Shown here piece by piece: positions 1 to 12,271 of a stretch of DNA of 64,000 nt. This stretch comes from Kalaharituber pfeilii. Lineage: Eukaryota; Ascomycota; Pezizomycetes; Pezizales; Pezizaceae. The notes below the pieces were generated by a model. That model did no database searches. It was not told the DNA's origin and worked only from the letters and a program-made list of their open reading frames with translations. The first letter of the stretch is position 1. Each line of letters opens with the position of its first letter. The DNA lies in contig WHUZ01000012.1 of the NCBI GenBank assembly GCA_015179045.1, forward strand, positions 1,178,001 to 1,242,000, in the 5' to 3' direction. Both the position numbers and the translations under genes were made by a program.

Positions 1-1179
1 GGGAGAGAAGGAAAAGTCATAGGAAAAGGAAAAGTAGCGGAGCGAGAGTGGGAAGGTGATTCAATAATATGTTGGTTATTCACCAACTATGTTTACATAG
101 CTTTCTTGCCCCATTAAATACAAAATGATTTCACTTTATTTGGTTCAAAGCAACATAAGCTAGTAAGCTAACGACCATGTTCATATTATCTTTGGATAAA
201 CTTGACATGAGACTAGATCAATATGTATTTTTGAACATGGCGGCAACGAAGCTCTGCTATCGGCAGAATGGCACATGGGGCAACTATCGTGTGCGATAGT
301 TTGGTTATGATGGCGTATTAGTCGGATGGCAGATGAGGGTAACTGTTGCTCAAGTGGTGTGTGGACTTCTTGGCACTGCCGAACCAGGTGATCTTGCACA
401 ACGCCAGGATCAACGAAAGATGTGCATGCATGTACTGACCCAGGGGAACGGATTTATTGAACACGGCAAACGATTCGTTCGTGTTCCAAACGGATAACAG
501 CAATGTCATCCTCCTCCCTAGTGCGCACCGGAGCCTGATATGGGCATGAATATGCTTGCAGGGTATACACATGGCCGGCCCTGCATGAAGCATACCAAGC
601 AATTCAGGGTCGGGTATTCCTTACTGAATGCATCCCTCCGATGAGCTCAGGAAACGAAACACAACCATAGCAGTCAACAATTCACCCAGGGGGAAGCATC
701 CGCAAAGCCACTATATCATATGGGTAACCAGAGCGCGGAGCATCAGAGGCAACCGCAGCACAATCTTACACCCAGCAGTCCACTTCAACATCATCAAAAC
801 CCTCGACAGCGCCCTCGACAGCGACAGCAACAGCAACAGTAATTCGCATTATCAGGTTAACCGGCTCGGGGGCCAGTGATGGTAGGTTCAAATGGGAGGG
901 TGGAGTTGTCCATTAACTGACCTATAGCAGTTGTCTCTAGTGATGGAGGTTACAACTAGAGGCCATGGGAGGCGTATCGAATTGAGGCTCCCCCGGTTCG
1001 ATCGGAACTAGGGAAGAGGGGTTGTCCAGCAAGACGTCCGGTTCATATTGAATACGGGCCAATAATGCTTCAACTCCTGGACAAGAGTACGGCGCCGCGA
1101 TGGTGCAGTCCCTCATGTCTTGTTTGGGGAAAAAAAAAAAAAAAAAATGTAAACTCGGTGTAAACTACAGAAAAATTAT

Positions 1180-1216
<37 letters not shown>

Positions 1217-1695
1217 TAAACCAAAACGAGAAGAAAGTGACAACTACTGACGTATTTTATTTCAGTTTACTTTCATTTTCATTTTCGTTTTATTTTATTT
1301 ATCATACTTCTCTATGTCCCATCGCTTGCAACTGAGACTCACAAAGTGGAAATTGTGATGGTGATAGAAACAAGTGTGAAATTGAAATAACTATTTTGTC
1401 AACTCTGAGTTGCGTAGCAACTAACATGTAGCCTGCATAACAACTATAAATAAAGTAGCTTCACTCATCACTCACCGCCTGTCGCGGGCATGGCGGCCAT
1501 GGGCAGTGGGTGGCCACTGTCCAAGAGCGGCCAAGCACATATATATGCTATACTGGCATCAGTACAAAATACCAGAAAGCCTTCATCCCTTATTTCATTG
1601 AACTCAATAACTTCGGCCTTTTTGGCACTGTATTTAAGCATGAATTTCTTCAGAACTAAGAGTAACACTTCCTCCTTACCCACCCCTCCACAAAC
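1..1695. other. Left-edge intergenic DNA with two long A tracts
   Basis: I found no protein with recognisable features on either strand here. The visible structure is two A runs, 18 A at 1130-1147 and 34 A at 1181-1214, each followed directly by TGTAAAC. A GGTTCGATC match to a tRNA B box near 993 has no supporting cloverleaf. The right end borders the 3' end of the SHE4-type gene. Confidence 0.6.
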
Positions 1696-4600
1696 TCAAA
1701 CCAACTTCTTCACCGCCTCCACCCCCATCTCCACCACCTCTCTACTCCCCGCCCTCCTGACCGCCTCTACCAATGCCTCCTTCCCTCCCTCCTTCAAAAT
1801 TCCCCTCTTTGCCCTCCCCCCTCCAACCTTCAACACATTCTTAACACACACCACTCCCCTCAATGCCATCTCGCCCCTTGCATCATCTTCATCCCTCAAC
1901 ATCCCCAAGACAGTCTTCAGCCCCGTTTCCTTATCCAGCACCACTTCTACTACACTCTCAAACTCGGTCAGTGTCGCTAACGCACCAGCTGCGGCTCGGC
2001 GTGTACCATAGTCGTGTGCGTTTGAGAGGGCGAGGAGGAGGTGGATACGTTGCTGTGCGCGAGGAGTGGTGGTCGGGACACCGAACCGCTCAAGGACATG
2101 CGATGATCCGGAGCCGCACAGATTGCAGACGAGTTCGACGGTGGCACGCTGGATGCGAGTGGTTGCGTCGGCGGTGTCGTGGGTGGGCACAGGGGCGTCG
2201 TCATCTTCGTCATTTTCGGGAGGGGCACGGGGTGAGTACATTAACATCACATCTTCGAGCATGTCCCATCCTACTCGGACGATGAGATCTTGAATGCCAG
2301 ATTCAGGAGACACGCTAGCAAGGTTTGTTAATGCGAGAAGGGCCTCGAAGAGTGGGAGGAGGTCGGTGGCTTTTGTGTTTCCACCAGCAGCTCCAGGAAT
2401 GGTGGCGGCTGCAGCTCTAGCACCGCCGTCATCGTCGTCGTAACGAGTTGTGAGGAGCGACAGGAGAGGGCGGATGGCGCTGGCGGCGGGGGTTTGGGAG
2501 GAAAATACGAGGGCAGGGTTAACGCTGACGAGGATGCGGGCGAGGGCATGGGAAGTGAGATGCCGGATTGCAGAGGCCCGATTTGAGTCTGTTGCAGCAG
2601 AGGATGAGGTGGGAAAGTCCGCGTTTGGTTTATTGGTGGTAATAGAGGGAACGATTGAAGTATAGATTTGAATAAGAAGTTTGACGCCGCCTTGTTGTGC
2701 AATTTGGGGGCGATGTTTTTGGGATTTTGAAAGAGAGAGAAGAAGGGCTGGGAGAAGGAGGAGAGAGGATGAAGATGATGGTGTGGAGGGGGGCGGTGAT
2801 TCCGATGTGGATGATCCAGACTCTGCTGATGAGGCCTGAGAGAGGTTTTTGTAGATTGATACCAGCACCGGCACCACACCTGCATCGATCAATTTCTTAC
2901 ACCGTGCAGTGATGGCGTCATCTGTTTCCAGCGGGTCAACCTCATCACTTGTATCTTTAGGTGCATTGGGGTTAGCCTCAGCGTACTTCTTGAGCTGAAG
3001 CACCTTTTTCTGTTCTTCTGTCAACGCTGGCGGGTATGCAGCAATATTCACCAACACTGTTAGTCCGCCAAAGATCACACCCTGAGTTGGTGTCGTTGAG
3101 GAGGTGAGAGTCGTGAACAACGCATTGAGGAAGGACCGGTCAGAGGCCAGAGACTGCTTCACAGATGGATTGAGAGAGGTATATGCCAGTCCCTCGATCG
3201 ACTCTTGATGAGCCACAGCTGCTGCTGCGGCGCAAGACTGAAGGAGCAATGAGGACTTGAATATCTTGGCCAGCGAGTCCATAGGCTCCTTGTCTGCGGT
3301 GGAGGTAATGGGCGCTGTTGGATTTATTGTAGTCCCTCCAGATCCCGCAGAGCGAATCTTCGCCAGTGCAACTGCGGCCAATGTCATCATCTCGTTTCCC
3401 TTCCTTCCACCAGAGCTACCCCGGGAAACAATTCTCTCCAGGTAATCTCCGCAGCTCTCCTTCACCACTTCCCGACATGCCTTATCCCCGCAAGCCACAC
3501 ATAACAGGTTCACCACAGCCCTAACCGCGCCCTTACTCACGCTCCCATCAACCCTCTCCCCCTCCTCTAGTACCTCCACAAGTCGCCCAACGAAGCCCTC
3601 TGTCTCTGTAAACATCCTTGCAGCAACCTGTTGGATAAGAGGGAATATTGCTGCTGCTGCTTCCATCGCTATCACAGTATCTTCATCAGTTCCAGACACA
3701 ACCAACCGCTGTGTCATAAACTCAGCAAGCAGCGTCTCTCCTGGTGTACCAGATGCAGAAATGTATTTTGACGCAGCAAGTGTAGCATGTGTTGCTGTCT
3801 CACGAGCATCAGTCTGTTCTGAGTTTCTTCCTCGGGATATTGCAAGTAGAATCTCCTCGAACGCAGCATGGTTTACCAAGTGATGTACCTGCTCAGGAGC
3901 AGCAACAAGAAGTCGAGATATAGCACGCACTGCAATTGCAACGTCCGTTGGGCTTTTTTTTCCCCTACCCTCTTCAATCCTTCCCACATACCACCGAAAA
4001 CAGAGCCTCACAGTCTTCTCCCACTCCTTTTCTGTCCCTTTTTCTCGTAATCTGTCATCGGCAAGCACTGAGACAAATCCTTCGGTAGCAGCTCGACCCC
4101 ACCTCCAGAACTTCTGAAGCATCTCATCCAATTCCTTGTTGCCTTTCTCACTCGCAGCAAGTACTTTCCGAGCAAGGACTTGCCTTGCTTCAATCGCACC
4201 ACCTGTAGACCTCAACAGCCCAGCCACAATCTTACCTCGAAGCCCAAAGTCCACATCTTCTGTCAGCTGCTCCGTAAGGAACATTTCGAGACACTCCCCT
4301 TCCCCCGTTAAGCCTCCACCACGGGCACTGGAGTGGAGAAACTGTATGGCATCGGCGGCCGCATTAGGATCCTTGCTCACAAGCGCACGGCGGCACAGTC
4401 GGACGACTTCTGGTATTTTGCTGTCTTCCTGAATGGTGTTGAATGCGAGCAGAGCCTCGGGATTGCATGGCGATAGTGATAGTGCATGTTTCAAATTACG
4501 AAGTGCATCCTGTCCAAAATGTCTAGATTAGCACCAAGTTCAGGCTAGCATGAATATGTATATGAGGATAAGTTACGTTCAGCTTATTCTGAGAATAGAG

Positions 4601-4696
4601 CTCCAATGCGCAAGCCGCAAGGAAGGTAGCTTTGGTTTCTACATCTTGCAATGAAGCGTTTGGGTCGACTTTGACTGGAGGTTTAGTAGCAGACAT
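1696..4696 (-). CDS. SHE4: UNC-45/CRO1/SHE4-family myosin chaperone
   Basis: Two exons, 4577-4696 and 1696-4509, in phase 0, giving 977 aa. Exon 1 supplies MSATKPPVKVDPNASLQ and the first half of a TPR-like helical pair; the second half follows the intron (DALRNLKHALSLSPCNPEAL). The remaining ~900 residues are helical repeats, with the UNC-45 central region around residues 230-480 and an armadillo-like C-terminal half containing LVCNLCGSGSSHVLERFG. Fungal relatives (She4, Rng3, CRO1) fold and stabilise the myosin motor, and so act in cytokinesis and endocytosis. Family length is usually 650-1,000 aa. Low-complexity Ser/Pro and Asp/Glu loops interrupt the repeats. The start was chosen because it is the only ATG that splices in frame into the long exon. 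It lies on the same strand as ARP3, another actomyosin gene. Family assignment is from remembered sequence character, not a search. Confidence 0.85.
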
Positions 4697-4956
4697 GTTG
4701 TTTCAGGTGTCTGGTTTTACCCAAGGTCAACGTTGGGAGCTAAGCTTACTTTCGATTCTTATCGCTTATCGCACGTGGAAAATTCCAAGACATTCTGACA
4801 TCAACGACGAATCACATCAAGGCAACTACAGTTGTGACGTATTTGGATTTGTGGGCTTCATGCAAGGAATACATCCATATCATTCACAATAGAATTAACG
4901 AGAACAGCGAACTCTACTTCTGAACACCACCATACGCCCGACTTCTCTCGTGCTAT

Positions 4957-6663
4957 CTACGCCGGCCCCCCCAAAAGTGCGAACCTTCTCACAATGGAAG
5001 GCCCTATCTCATCGTACTCTGCTTTTGTGTGGCAGTAGCTCCTGAATTCAGGAGTCTGACCGAGTAAACTGCCTCCGAACCAAGGCCCATGTCGCTGTCT
5101 CTTGTGGGAAATGACTTGTACTTCTAGCCCGCCAGACTTTGCTCCCGATTTCTGCTCAGAGCGCTTGATACGCGCATCAACCAGATGACGGATGTCTCGC
5201 TGGAGACGGCGACCGAAGTCTTTATAAAGCGTGGATCCTCCTGAGAGCACGATGTTCTAAAAGCCAATGTTAGCATGTGAGAATTCGTTTCCAAGCATGA
5301 AGAATTCTAACTTTGTAGAGCCCCCTTCGTACGTCGATCGGTGCACTTTGAATGACCCCATCGACCACAACTGGGAGTGGCGTCAAGAAATCGCTAGAGT
5401 AGATTTCTGGATTGAAAAATATTTCAGGCGCCAAAAACCTTTCGTATCCTACATCAACTGTCACTTTCTTCCCAGCACCTTGATCGACAATGTATTTCTG
5501 AAATCGTTCGGGATCCTTGTCAAAACGTGTGAATTCCTTGACGATATCTGGGCAGACATAACAAAATTCTTCCTTAATGGACTCTGCAGTTTTCAGAGAA
5601 CTGTCGGGTTCGTTACGATCACGGAGAAGGGATTGCACAAAATAGGTAATGTCTCGTCCAGCAATAGGGATTGACTTGATGGATGAACCAATAACATAAC
5701 CTTCGGCCTGAGTAGAGGAATAATCAACTACTGTTTCAGAATGCACAAGTGGAAATACATACCACAGGGATAACATGAGTGACACCATCACCAGAATCAA
5801 TCACTGTTCCGGTCAAAGATCTGTCCTGAACTTTGGAAGATGTCCAGGAGGCCGCTAATGCTAGCACTGCTTGGACAGCGATATATAATCCAGCACAGTT
5901 GAAGGACTCGAACATAATCTCTGCCGTGTTCTCACGAGCTTCTGGAGGGTTCAATGGCTATTGGAAAATGAGATTATCTTAGCACAATTAACTATGTATA
6001 GATGGGATTATCCGCCTTACGGGTTCAGTGAGAAGAAAGTAGTGGTCCTCGGGTTCAACACGGAGGTACTTGAAAATCGAATTTTGCCAGAATCGTTCCA
6101 TGTGGTCCTGAATTGTCTGTGAGCAACACTTTAGTAGTTACAGATATGGCCACTATTACCCAATTTTCAATTTGTCCATGTCGTATCGGATAGTGGATTC
6201 CGTATCCTGTCTTTTTGTAAGCTTGGGCATTCATATGTTCGATTCCAATCAGTACCTGGTCCGGAAGCCTGTGCGATTGCCTCGTCTCCAATAAAGTAAT
6301 CCAAATCTTCCGTTCCTCTCTTTGCAGACAAATGACCAGCTGGTCCAGCACCTCCAGTAAGATAGGATGGTTTCTGAGCTACTGCTGGACGGCCCGATCC
6401 CGAACCCCCTACACCACCAGTAGGGCCCTTCGTAGCAATTGCTGTTGGAAACACAAAAGACGGTGAATCGTTACCCGCAAAACCTATAATACAAGCCAAT
6501 GAGCCAGCTGCACCTGTATCAACTTTTCGAAGGGTGAAGCCCACCTAATTTCGAGTAACCGGTACCACTGGAAGGCTTGGTTAGCGAGTCGCGGGGTAGG
6601 TTAAGGGGGGGTTGAACTGTGGACCTACTTGTCCATGACAACGGCAGGGGTTTGGTAGGCCAT
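4957..6663 (-). CDS. ARP3: Actin-related protein 3 (Arp2/3 complex)
   Basis: Eight exons: 6629-6663, 6545-6567, 6256-6483, 6160-6206, 6021-6107, 5763-5957, 5312-5707, 4957-5256. All phases agree and give 436 aa. Introns are mostly 49-63 bases. The N-terminus [20 protein letters not shown] is the actin-fold phosphate loop. Later Arp3 signatures are [52 protein letters not shown] and the last-exon core [19 protein letters not shown] followed by [18 protein letters not shown]. Arp3 pairs with Arp2 to nucleate branched actin at cortical patches. Compared with the usual 418-428 aa there is a Gly/Pro-rich insertion at about residues 37-68, after TAIATKG, before [14 protein letters not shown]. The C-terminus ends in LLGGPA rather than the more usual VFGVMS. 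The start ATG opens a 35-base exon ending at GTAGGT. Confidence 0.96.
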
Positions 6664-7659
6664 GGTAATTCTAGCCGGCTGGGGAGAAGCGAGAGAGAAG
6701 GGTGGTTCAGTCCGGAATTGAGTGTTGTATCAGCAGTCTCGAGATGCCGTCTAGAGCTCCAGAAGCTGGTCGTCGTAGCAAGGTCAACTCTAGCGCTGCG
6801 CTGGTGCAGGCTTGCGTTGTGTGGCTTACTCAGTCACGGGGCCCGAGGGAGCGAGGCTAAGCCATTGCGGCTGGAACCACCCTGGCAGCCACCGACCGCC
6901 CATTACCCTCAACAGCACTAGCACCACATAAAGCTCGCTTAGTCAGTCTGCCAGCGTGGGCAGCACTTAATCATAATACATATATACTAGCATGTGGCCA
7001 CCTCGCGACCGCGAGGGTGAGTGTAGGTGTAGCGGTAGTGGATAAGGGACCCGCAAAGTCAGCGTCAAGTGACTGTACACTCTTTACCAGTTCCATGACC
7101 GTACAATCTCGTTTCTCTGCATTTATTCATATCAGTATATTCTCATTGTTATTTATAATATCACGTAATCCCACTCCTGCATCCAGGGAGCTCTAGTATT
7201 AATTTTATATATTTTGTGGAGTATAATGCTAATAATTATAGAACCTATGGATAGCGAAACCCTCGTTACAACCCATAAACTCTACCTAAATTCCGGTTAA
7301 TATCTACCCACAATGATATTGCTCAGATGCCCAGCATATCCCCTTTTAGGTGTACCCAGCTTCCTTATCCGCCCTCTAGACCCACATATAAATGCTATTC
7401 AAGTGAGAATATTAATAGGTGTAAGGTAATTAAAAAGTTACAAAAGGATATAACTAATACAGCTGGAATGATGGCAAGAGTATATAAGAAAGTGGAAGAA
7501 TTGAAGGCTGAGGGTTATGATGAAGAGTAGACATAGCTATCGCTATCTATAGAGTGCTTGCGATTTAAAAAACAGTAAAGGGTGGGGAATGGAGCCGGAG
7601 TCAGTAGGTACTGTAGTAGCCCATGATTGTAACCTTTGGCAGGTGCCCCTTTATCACCC
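6664..7659. other. Intergenic region upstream of ARP3
   Basis: This should hold the ARP3 promoter at its left end. Around 7080-7330 it is AT-rich. A 67-codon frame at 7327-7530 has a Lys/Glu-rich end (KVIKKLQKDITNTAG), but I see no family, splice sites or regulatory signals that would make it a gene. Confidence 0.5.
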
Positions 7660-8745
7660 CGCCATGCTGTACCAGTCCAGCGCATTCTCATGTTGCAGTA
7701 ATCTGCCATACTTGTAGAATTGTAAATTGAGCTCATTTTGGCATATCTTGCACCATCAAGGAGGTCTTATTGTATCTGTCAAATTGAGCCATACCGCCTC
7801 ACTTTGCACCATAGAAAGGGGCCAGCCTTAACTGTGAATTGAGCTCATTTTACCATGTTCCACGCTGCCAGGTGGGTCCTGCCGTACCTGTCAAATTTGG
7901 CTCATTCTGCTGTTCTCACACTGTGGAAAGAGTCCGGTGATACTTGTCAACTTGAGCTCATTCTGCCTCATCTCATGCCATCGAAAGGAAGCTGTCATAC
8001 CCTGTTAAATTGAGCTCATTCTGCCTCATCTCACACAATCGAGAGAGACTGCCATTCCTATTGAATTCGGCTCATTCTGCTGCATCTCACATTATTGAGG
8101 AGCTGTCATGCCTGTCAAATTGTGCTCGCCCTGCTATATCTCATGTTAGCAAGAGAGATCTACCAATCCCTGTCAAATTCGGCTTATTCTGCTGCATCTC
8201 CCAGGCTCAAATAGACCTGCCATATCTGTCAAATTCGACTCTCGTTCTGCTGTATCTTGTGCTATTGAATAACTATCAAATTGTGCTCATTCTACTATAT
8301 CTCACAATGCAGAAAGAGTCCTATTATACCTGTCAAATTTGGCTCACTTTGCTACTCTCCTATGGAAAGGTACTACTATACCTATCAAATTGAGTTCGTT
8401 TACTACATCTCACGCTGGTAAGAGAGGTGTGCCATACTTATGAAATTTGGCTCATTCTTTTGTATCTCGTGCTGTAGAAGAGTCTTGCCATACCTATATA
8501 CTTGTTAAAGTTAGTTTATTCTACTGTATCTTGTATTGTCAAGGGAGACCTACACACCAGTCCAATTGAGTTCATTTTGCTGCATCTCGTGCTATCAAGA
8601 GGCCTACTCTTTTTTTTTTTTTTTTTTTTTTCACGTAACTCCGCTTGCAGCTGTTCGCCATGGCAGGGCAAGAGAGACCTACTATACCTATCAAATTCAG
8701 CTCATTCTGCTGCTCTTATGCTATGGAAAGAGTCCTGTACTTATG
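7660..8745. repeat. Degenerate minisatellite, ~56-bp unit, about 19 copies
   Basis: The phrase CTGTCAAATTGAGCTCATTC recurs, with changes, about every 52-63 bases: near 7777, 7831, 7887, 7943, 8000, 8056, 8111, 8168, 8227, 8277, 8331, 8383, 8438, 8494, 8559 and 8687. Each is followed by a variant of TGCTGCATCTCACGCTAT and then AAGAGACCTGCCATAC. Neighbouring units differ at roughly a fifth to a third of positions, so the array is old and not being homogenised. A run of 22 T at 8610-8631 interrupts the next-to-last unit. Reading frames across the array are by-products of the repeat and resemble no protein. Confidence 0.9.
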
Positions 8746-8748
8746 ACG

Positions 8749-8982
8749 AAGGTTCAGGGGTATGTTGAGGTTCAGGAGTATGTGAACATTTCACTCGGTA
8801 CGTTGATATGGCATTCCCGGTTGTCGCCAAGGTCTTTTTTGACAGGGGTTCGGTGTACGCCAAGAGGGATGTACTATATAAGATATAAGATGGCATTCCC
8901 GGTTGTCGCCAAGGTCTTTTTTGACAGGGGTTCGGTGTACGCCAAGAGGGATGTAACTCAGTACTATATAAGATATGATGCA
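8749..8982. repeat. Short tandem repeat plus 82/88-bp tandem duplication
   Basis: At 8749-8785 an ~18-bp unit (AGGTTCAGGGGTATGTTG) occurs twice. Directly after it, an 82-bp block at 8809-8890 beginning TGGCATTCCCGGTTGTCGCC is repeated from 8891 to about 8978. The copies are almost identical, but the second carries six extra bases (ACTCAG) before the shared ACTATATAAGATAT end. Near identity makes this duplication much younger than the adjoining minisatellite. No coding role is apparent. Confidence 0.93.
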
Positions 8983-9282
8983 TAATCTCCTTGGCACCAG
9001 TGTGGATACAATGTCGGGCTAAGTCTGTTCAAGAGAGTGAACTATGTATGATATGCTGACCACAGAACATGAAGAAGGCAGGCATGTCAAGGTAATTTCA
9101 CTATCAATAAGGTATGTGGAGAGTACCAGAAACACGAAACACTCAAGGAGCTGCTATGTTTTTTTTAAATCTCTAACTTTGTGGTTCTTTCGAAAACGAA
9201 TTTTACAGTTGGTAACCCCACACTTTGCTCATAAACAGCGGGCTTAGTCTCATGCCACTAGTACCAAATACTACGAGTATGA
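8983..9282. other. Intergenic DNA downstream of TPI1
   Basis: This short spacer holds the 3' flank of TPI1 on the minus strand. I see no gene or clear terminator. Confidence 0.5.
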
Positions 9283-10287
<1,005 letters not shown>

Positions 10288-10291
10288 AGGC

Positions 10292-10327
10292 TCATATAGT
10301 TGTGAGAAAGTTGCGGTAACCGACCAT
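10292..10327 (-). promoter_or_regulatory. Upstream ORF (or alternative start exon) of TPI1
   Basis: An ATG followed by ten sense codons and a stop (MVGYRNFLTTI) ends four bases before the ATG used for TPI1. If the transcript starts upstream, ribosomes would meet this ORF first. Alternatively this ATG is the real start, joined to the second exon by a weak GTCGGT donor. Confidence 0.4.
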
Positions 10328-10951
10328 TTTGGACTGGAGATGGGGTCAAAGAGACTCAAATTGGAACGGAATCCGATGTGGGGCTGGGCGAAGAAGGCGT
10401 GGTGAGGCCTTATGATGGGACTGTGGTCTGGTCTTTGACGGATGGAAGGAAGGGGATGGGAGGTCAGTCAAGTATATAGCACTAGGCAACCGTGATGTGA
10501 TAGCGGGGTCGAGGAGGGGGGTTCTATGAGCACTTCCTTCCTTGACTAGCCGAGGACGAGCCTAAGTTAGCAACGCAACGCAAAAACAATCTTCTACGAT
10601 GCTCACATCGAATGAGCATCAGCCTATTAAGACAAGCGAAAACAAATTGCGTTTTGCAAGACTACTGCGAGGTGCTACGGAAAAGAGGTGCTACGGAAAA
10701 GCAATGTATATGTTCGTCGATTGACTTCATTCAAAGTGGATGTGCAGGGATGAAGACTTATCGGCGGTTAGCAATTGAATGGGGGATTCAGAAGTACTCG
10801 AATACAGTTTTGCAACGCCTGCGACGCCAACCGTGGAAAGAGCTCTAAACTCCAAATGATTCACGCGTGCTCGATGGAATTCCTAGCCTAGTCAGTGCAA
10901 TTGTTTCCTCCACATTACCGTTTAGCACTTTCGTTCCTGTGTCGACCGGTA
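10328..10951. other. Spacer between TPI1 and GPI3
   Basis: The left part is the TPI1 promoter. A 16-bp unit AGGTGCTACGGAAAAG occurs twice in tandem at about 10670-10702. No gene was recognised. Confidence 0.55.
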
Positions 10952-12271
10952 CTAGAATCCTTCTCCTCCACCCCCCGGGTTTTTTTTCCTTGGCCAGCTC
11001 CTTGCAATATCAATCTTTTCTTTGGGCCACAAAAAACACAATGCTATCCATAGAAGATAATCCACAATAACGCAAAGGCAAAATAGCTTCCCTGCCCAGA
11101 TTCCACAACCATAGTACCGTTTCAGTCTTTCCAGTAAGCTTAGATTCCTAGATTTTGTGATGTGGTCGTAAACACGCTCAGTACGAGCAGCAACATCGGT
11201 CCATGAATACATTTGCTTCACTTGCTCGTGAAACTTATCTGTTCTGACTCGGCCATGTCGAAGGGCATGAATTGCTTTGCTTGTCGCGGCAACTAAGTCG
11301 TCCTCTTCTGGCCTTGCAAAAATTGTCATATGTGAAGGTAGAACTTCGGGTATGCCTCCAACCCGTGTGCACACGACATATAAACCACAGGAAGCAGCCT
11401 CAACGATGACTGTTCCGAATGCCTCGGTAAGGGATGGGTGAAGGTAAATGTGTCCCCGTACCATAACGTCTCTGACCTCTTCGTGCCGTATTGGTCCCAG
11501 CATTTCTACCCTGTCCTGAAGCATGTTTTTTTCGAGCATTTGTTCCAGATCAATTGCTTTGGGACCAGAACCACCTATAATAAAGCGCACCGAGGGATGC
11601 AGCTCACAGATCCGTGGAATTGCTGCAACAAGAAGGTCAGTGCCCTTATTGTAAAAGAGACGAGATATCACCACAATTGTGATATGGTCCGGCGAGGCTG
11701 CTGTAGGGTCAGGTCGGAAATTCTCTGCCACTACAGCATTTGGGATAACTGAGACTGTGCTCGGGTCCAAGGCTGCTCTCAGCACCGTATTCTCCTTGCA
11801 GGTATGGGACACACAGATACAATGGCCGACATCACTCAATGTGAATTTAAGTAGCTTATTCGTTAAGATACTGGCAGCATCTGCAAATCCAAATAACGAA
11901 TGATCGGTAAAACAGGTTTTGAGACCCATTGTTCGTGCGTGTAATATTGCTTCATGGCACAAATTGCTTAAGCTAGCGTGGCCATGAACAATATCAATTT
12001 TCTCCCTGATGATAATATTCCGGAATATGGGAAAGAAAGAAAAAACTGTCGGAAATGTGGTCTCTCGATAGATGACGAAAAAAGGAACGTAATAGACTTT
12101 GAGGCCGTTGGTAAGGTACCGTACACCAGTACGATCCCCATATGCGTGTGTTATTATGATGACTTTATGGCCGCGGTCAATAAGCTTCGACGAGAGCTGG
12201 TAGATGTGCGATTCGACCCCCCCTGGTTGAGGATAGAAGAAGTCGCTGGCCATCGCGATGTTGTAGGGCAT
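10952..12271 (-). CDS. GPI3: GPI-GlcNAc transferase catalytic subunit (PIG-A/Gpi3)
   Basis: Single exon, 439 aa from ATG (MPYNIAMASDFFYPQPGGVE). It is the catalytic subunit of the ER complex that transfers GlcNAc from UDP-GlcNAc to phosphatidylinositol, the first step of GPI-anchor synthesis. Family marks are the N-terminal GGVESHIYQLS, HGHASLSNLCHEAILHAR, TDHSLFGFADA, the GT4-type VISRLFYNKGTDLL, and the EX7E motif in EAFGTVIVEAASCGL. A hydrophobic segment near residues 400-425 (LFCLCVIVDYLLWIALCFLW) matches the single C-terminal membrane anchor of the family. The frame is open for 21 codons upstream without an ATG, so I placed the start at the first ATG, where homologues begin. The basic, Gly-rich tail ends in GGGGEGF. 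Confidence 0.95.
   Translation of the reverse strand: MPYNIAMASDFFYPQPGGVESHIYQLSSKLIDRGHKVIIITHAYGDRTGVRYLTNGLKVYYVPFFVIYRETTFPTVFSFFPIFRNIIIREKIDIVHGHASLSNLCHEAILHARTMGLKTCFTDHSLFGFADAASILTNKLLKFTLSDVGHCICVSHTCKENTVLRAALDPSTVSVIPNAVVAENFRPDPTAASPDHITIVVISRLFYNKGTDLLVAAIPRICELHPSVRFIIGGSGPKAIDLEQMLEKNMLQDRVEMLGPIRHEEVRDVMVRGHIYLHPSLTEAFGTVIVEAASCGLYVVCTRVGGIPEVLPSHMTIFARPEEDDLVAATSKAIHALRHGRVRTDKFHEQVKQMYSWTDVAARTERVYDHITKSRNLSLLERLKRYYGCGIWAGKLFCLCVIVDYLLWIALCFLWPKEKIDIARSWPRKKNPGGGGEGF

Noticed and set aside
960..1010. Possible tRNA from a GGTTCGATC B-box-like match
   Set aside because: I could not pair acceptor, D, anticodon and T stems around it.
1490..2293. Long frames on the strand opposite the SHE4-type gene
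   Set aside because: They are antisense shadows of a well-supported coding exon with strong codon bias.
7327..7530. 67-codon plus-strand frame with a Lys/Glu-rich end
   Set aside because: It has no recognisable family, is short and lies in AT-rich DNA. No splice-extended version was convincing.
8010..8985. Several overlapping 80-150-codon frames on both strands
   Set aside because: They run across the minisatellite and the tandem duplication and reflect repeat periodicity, not protein.
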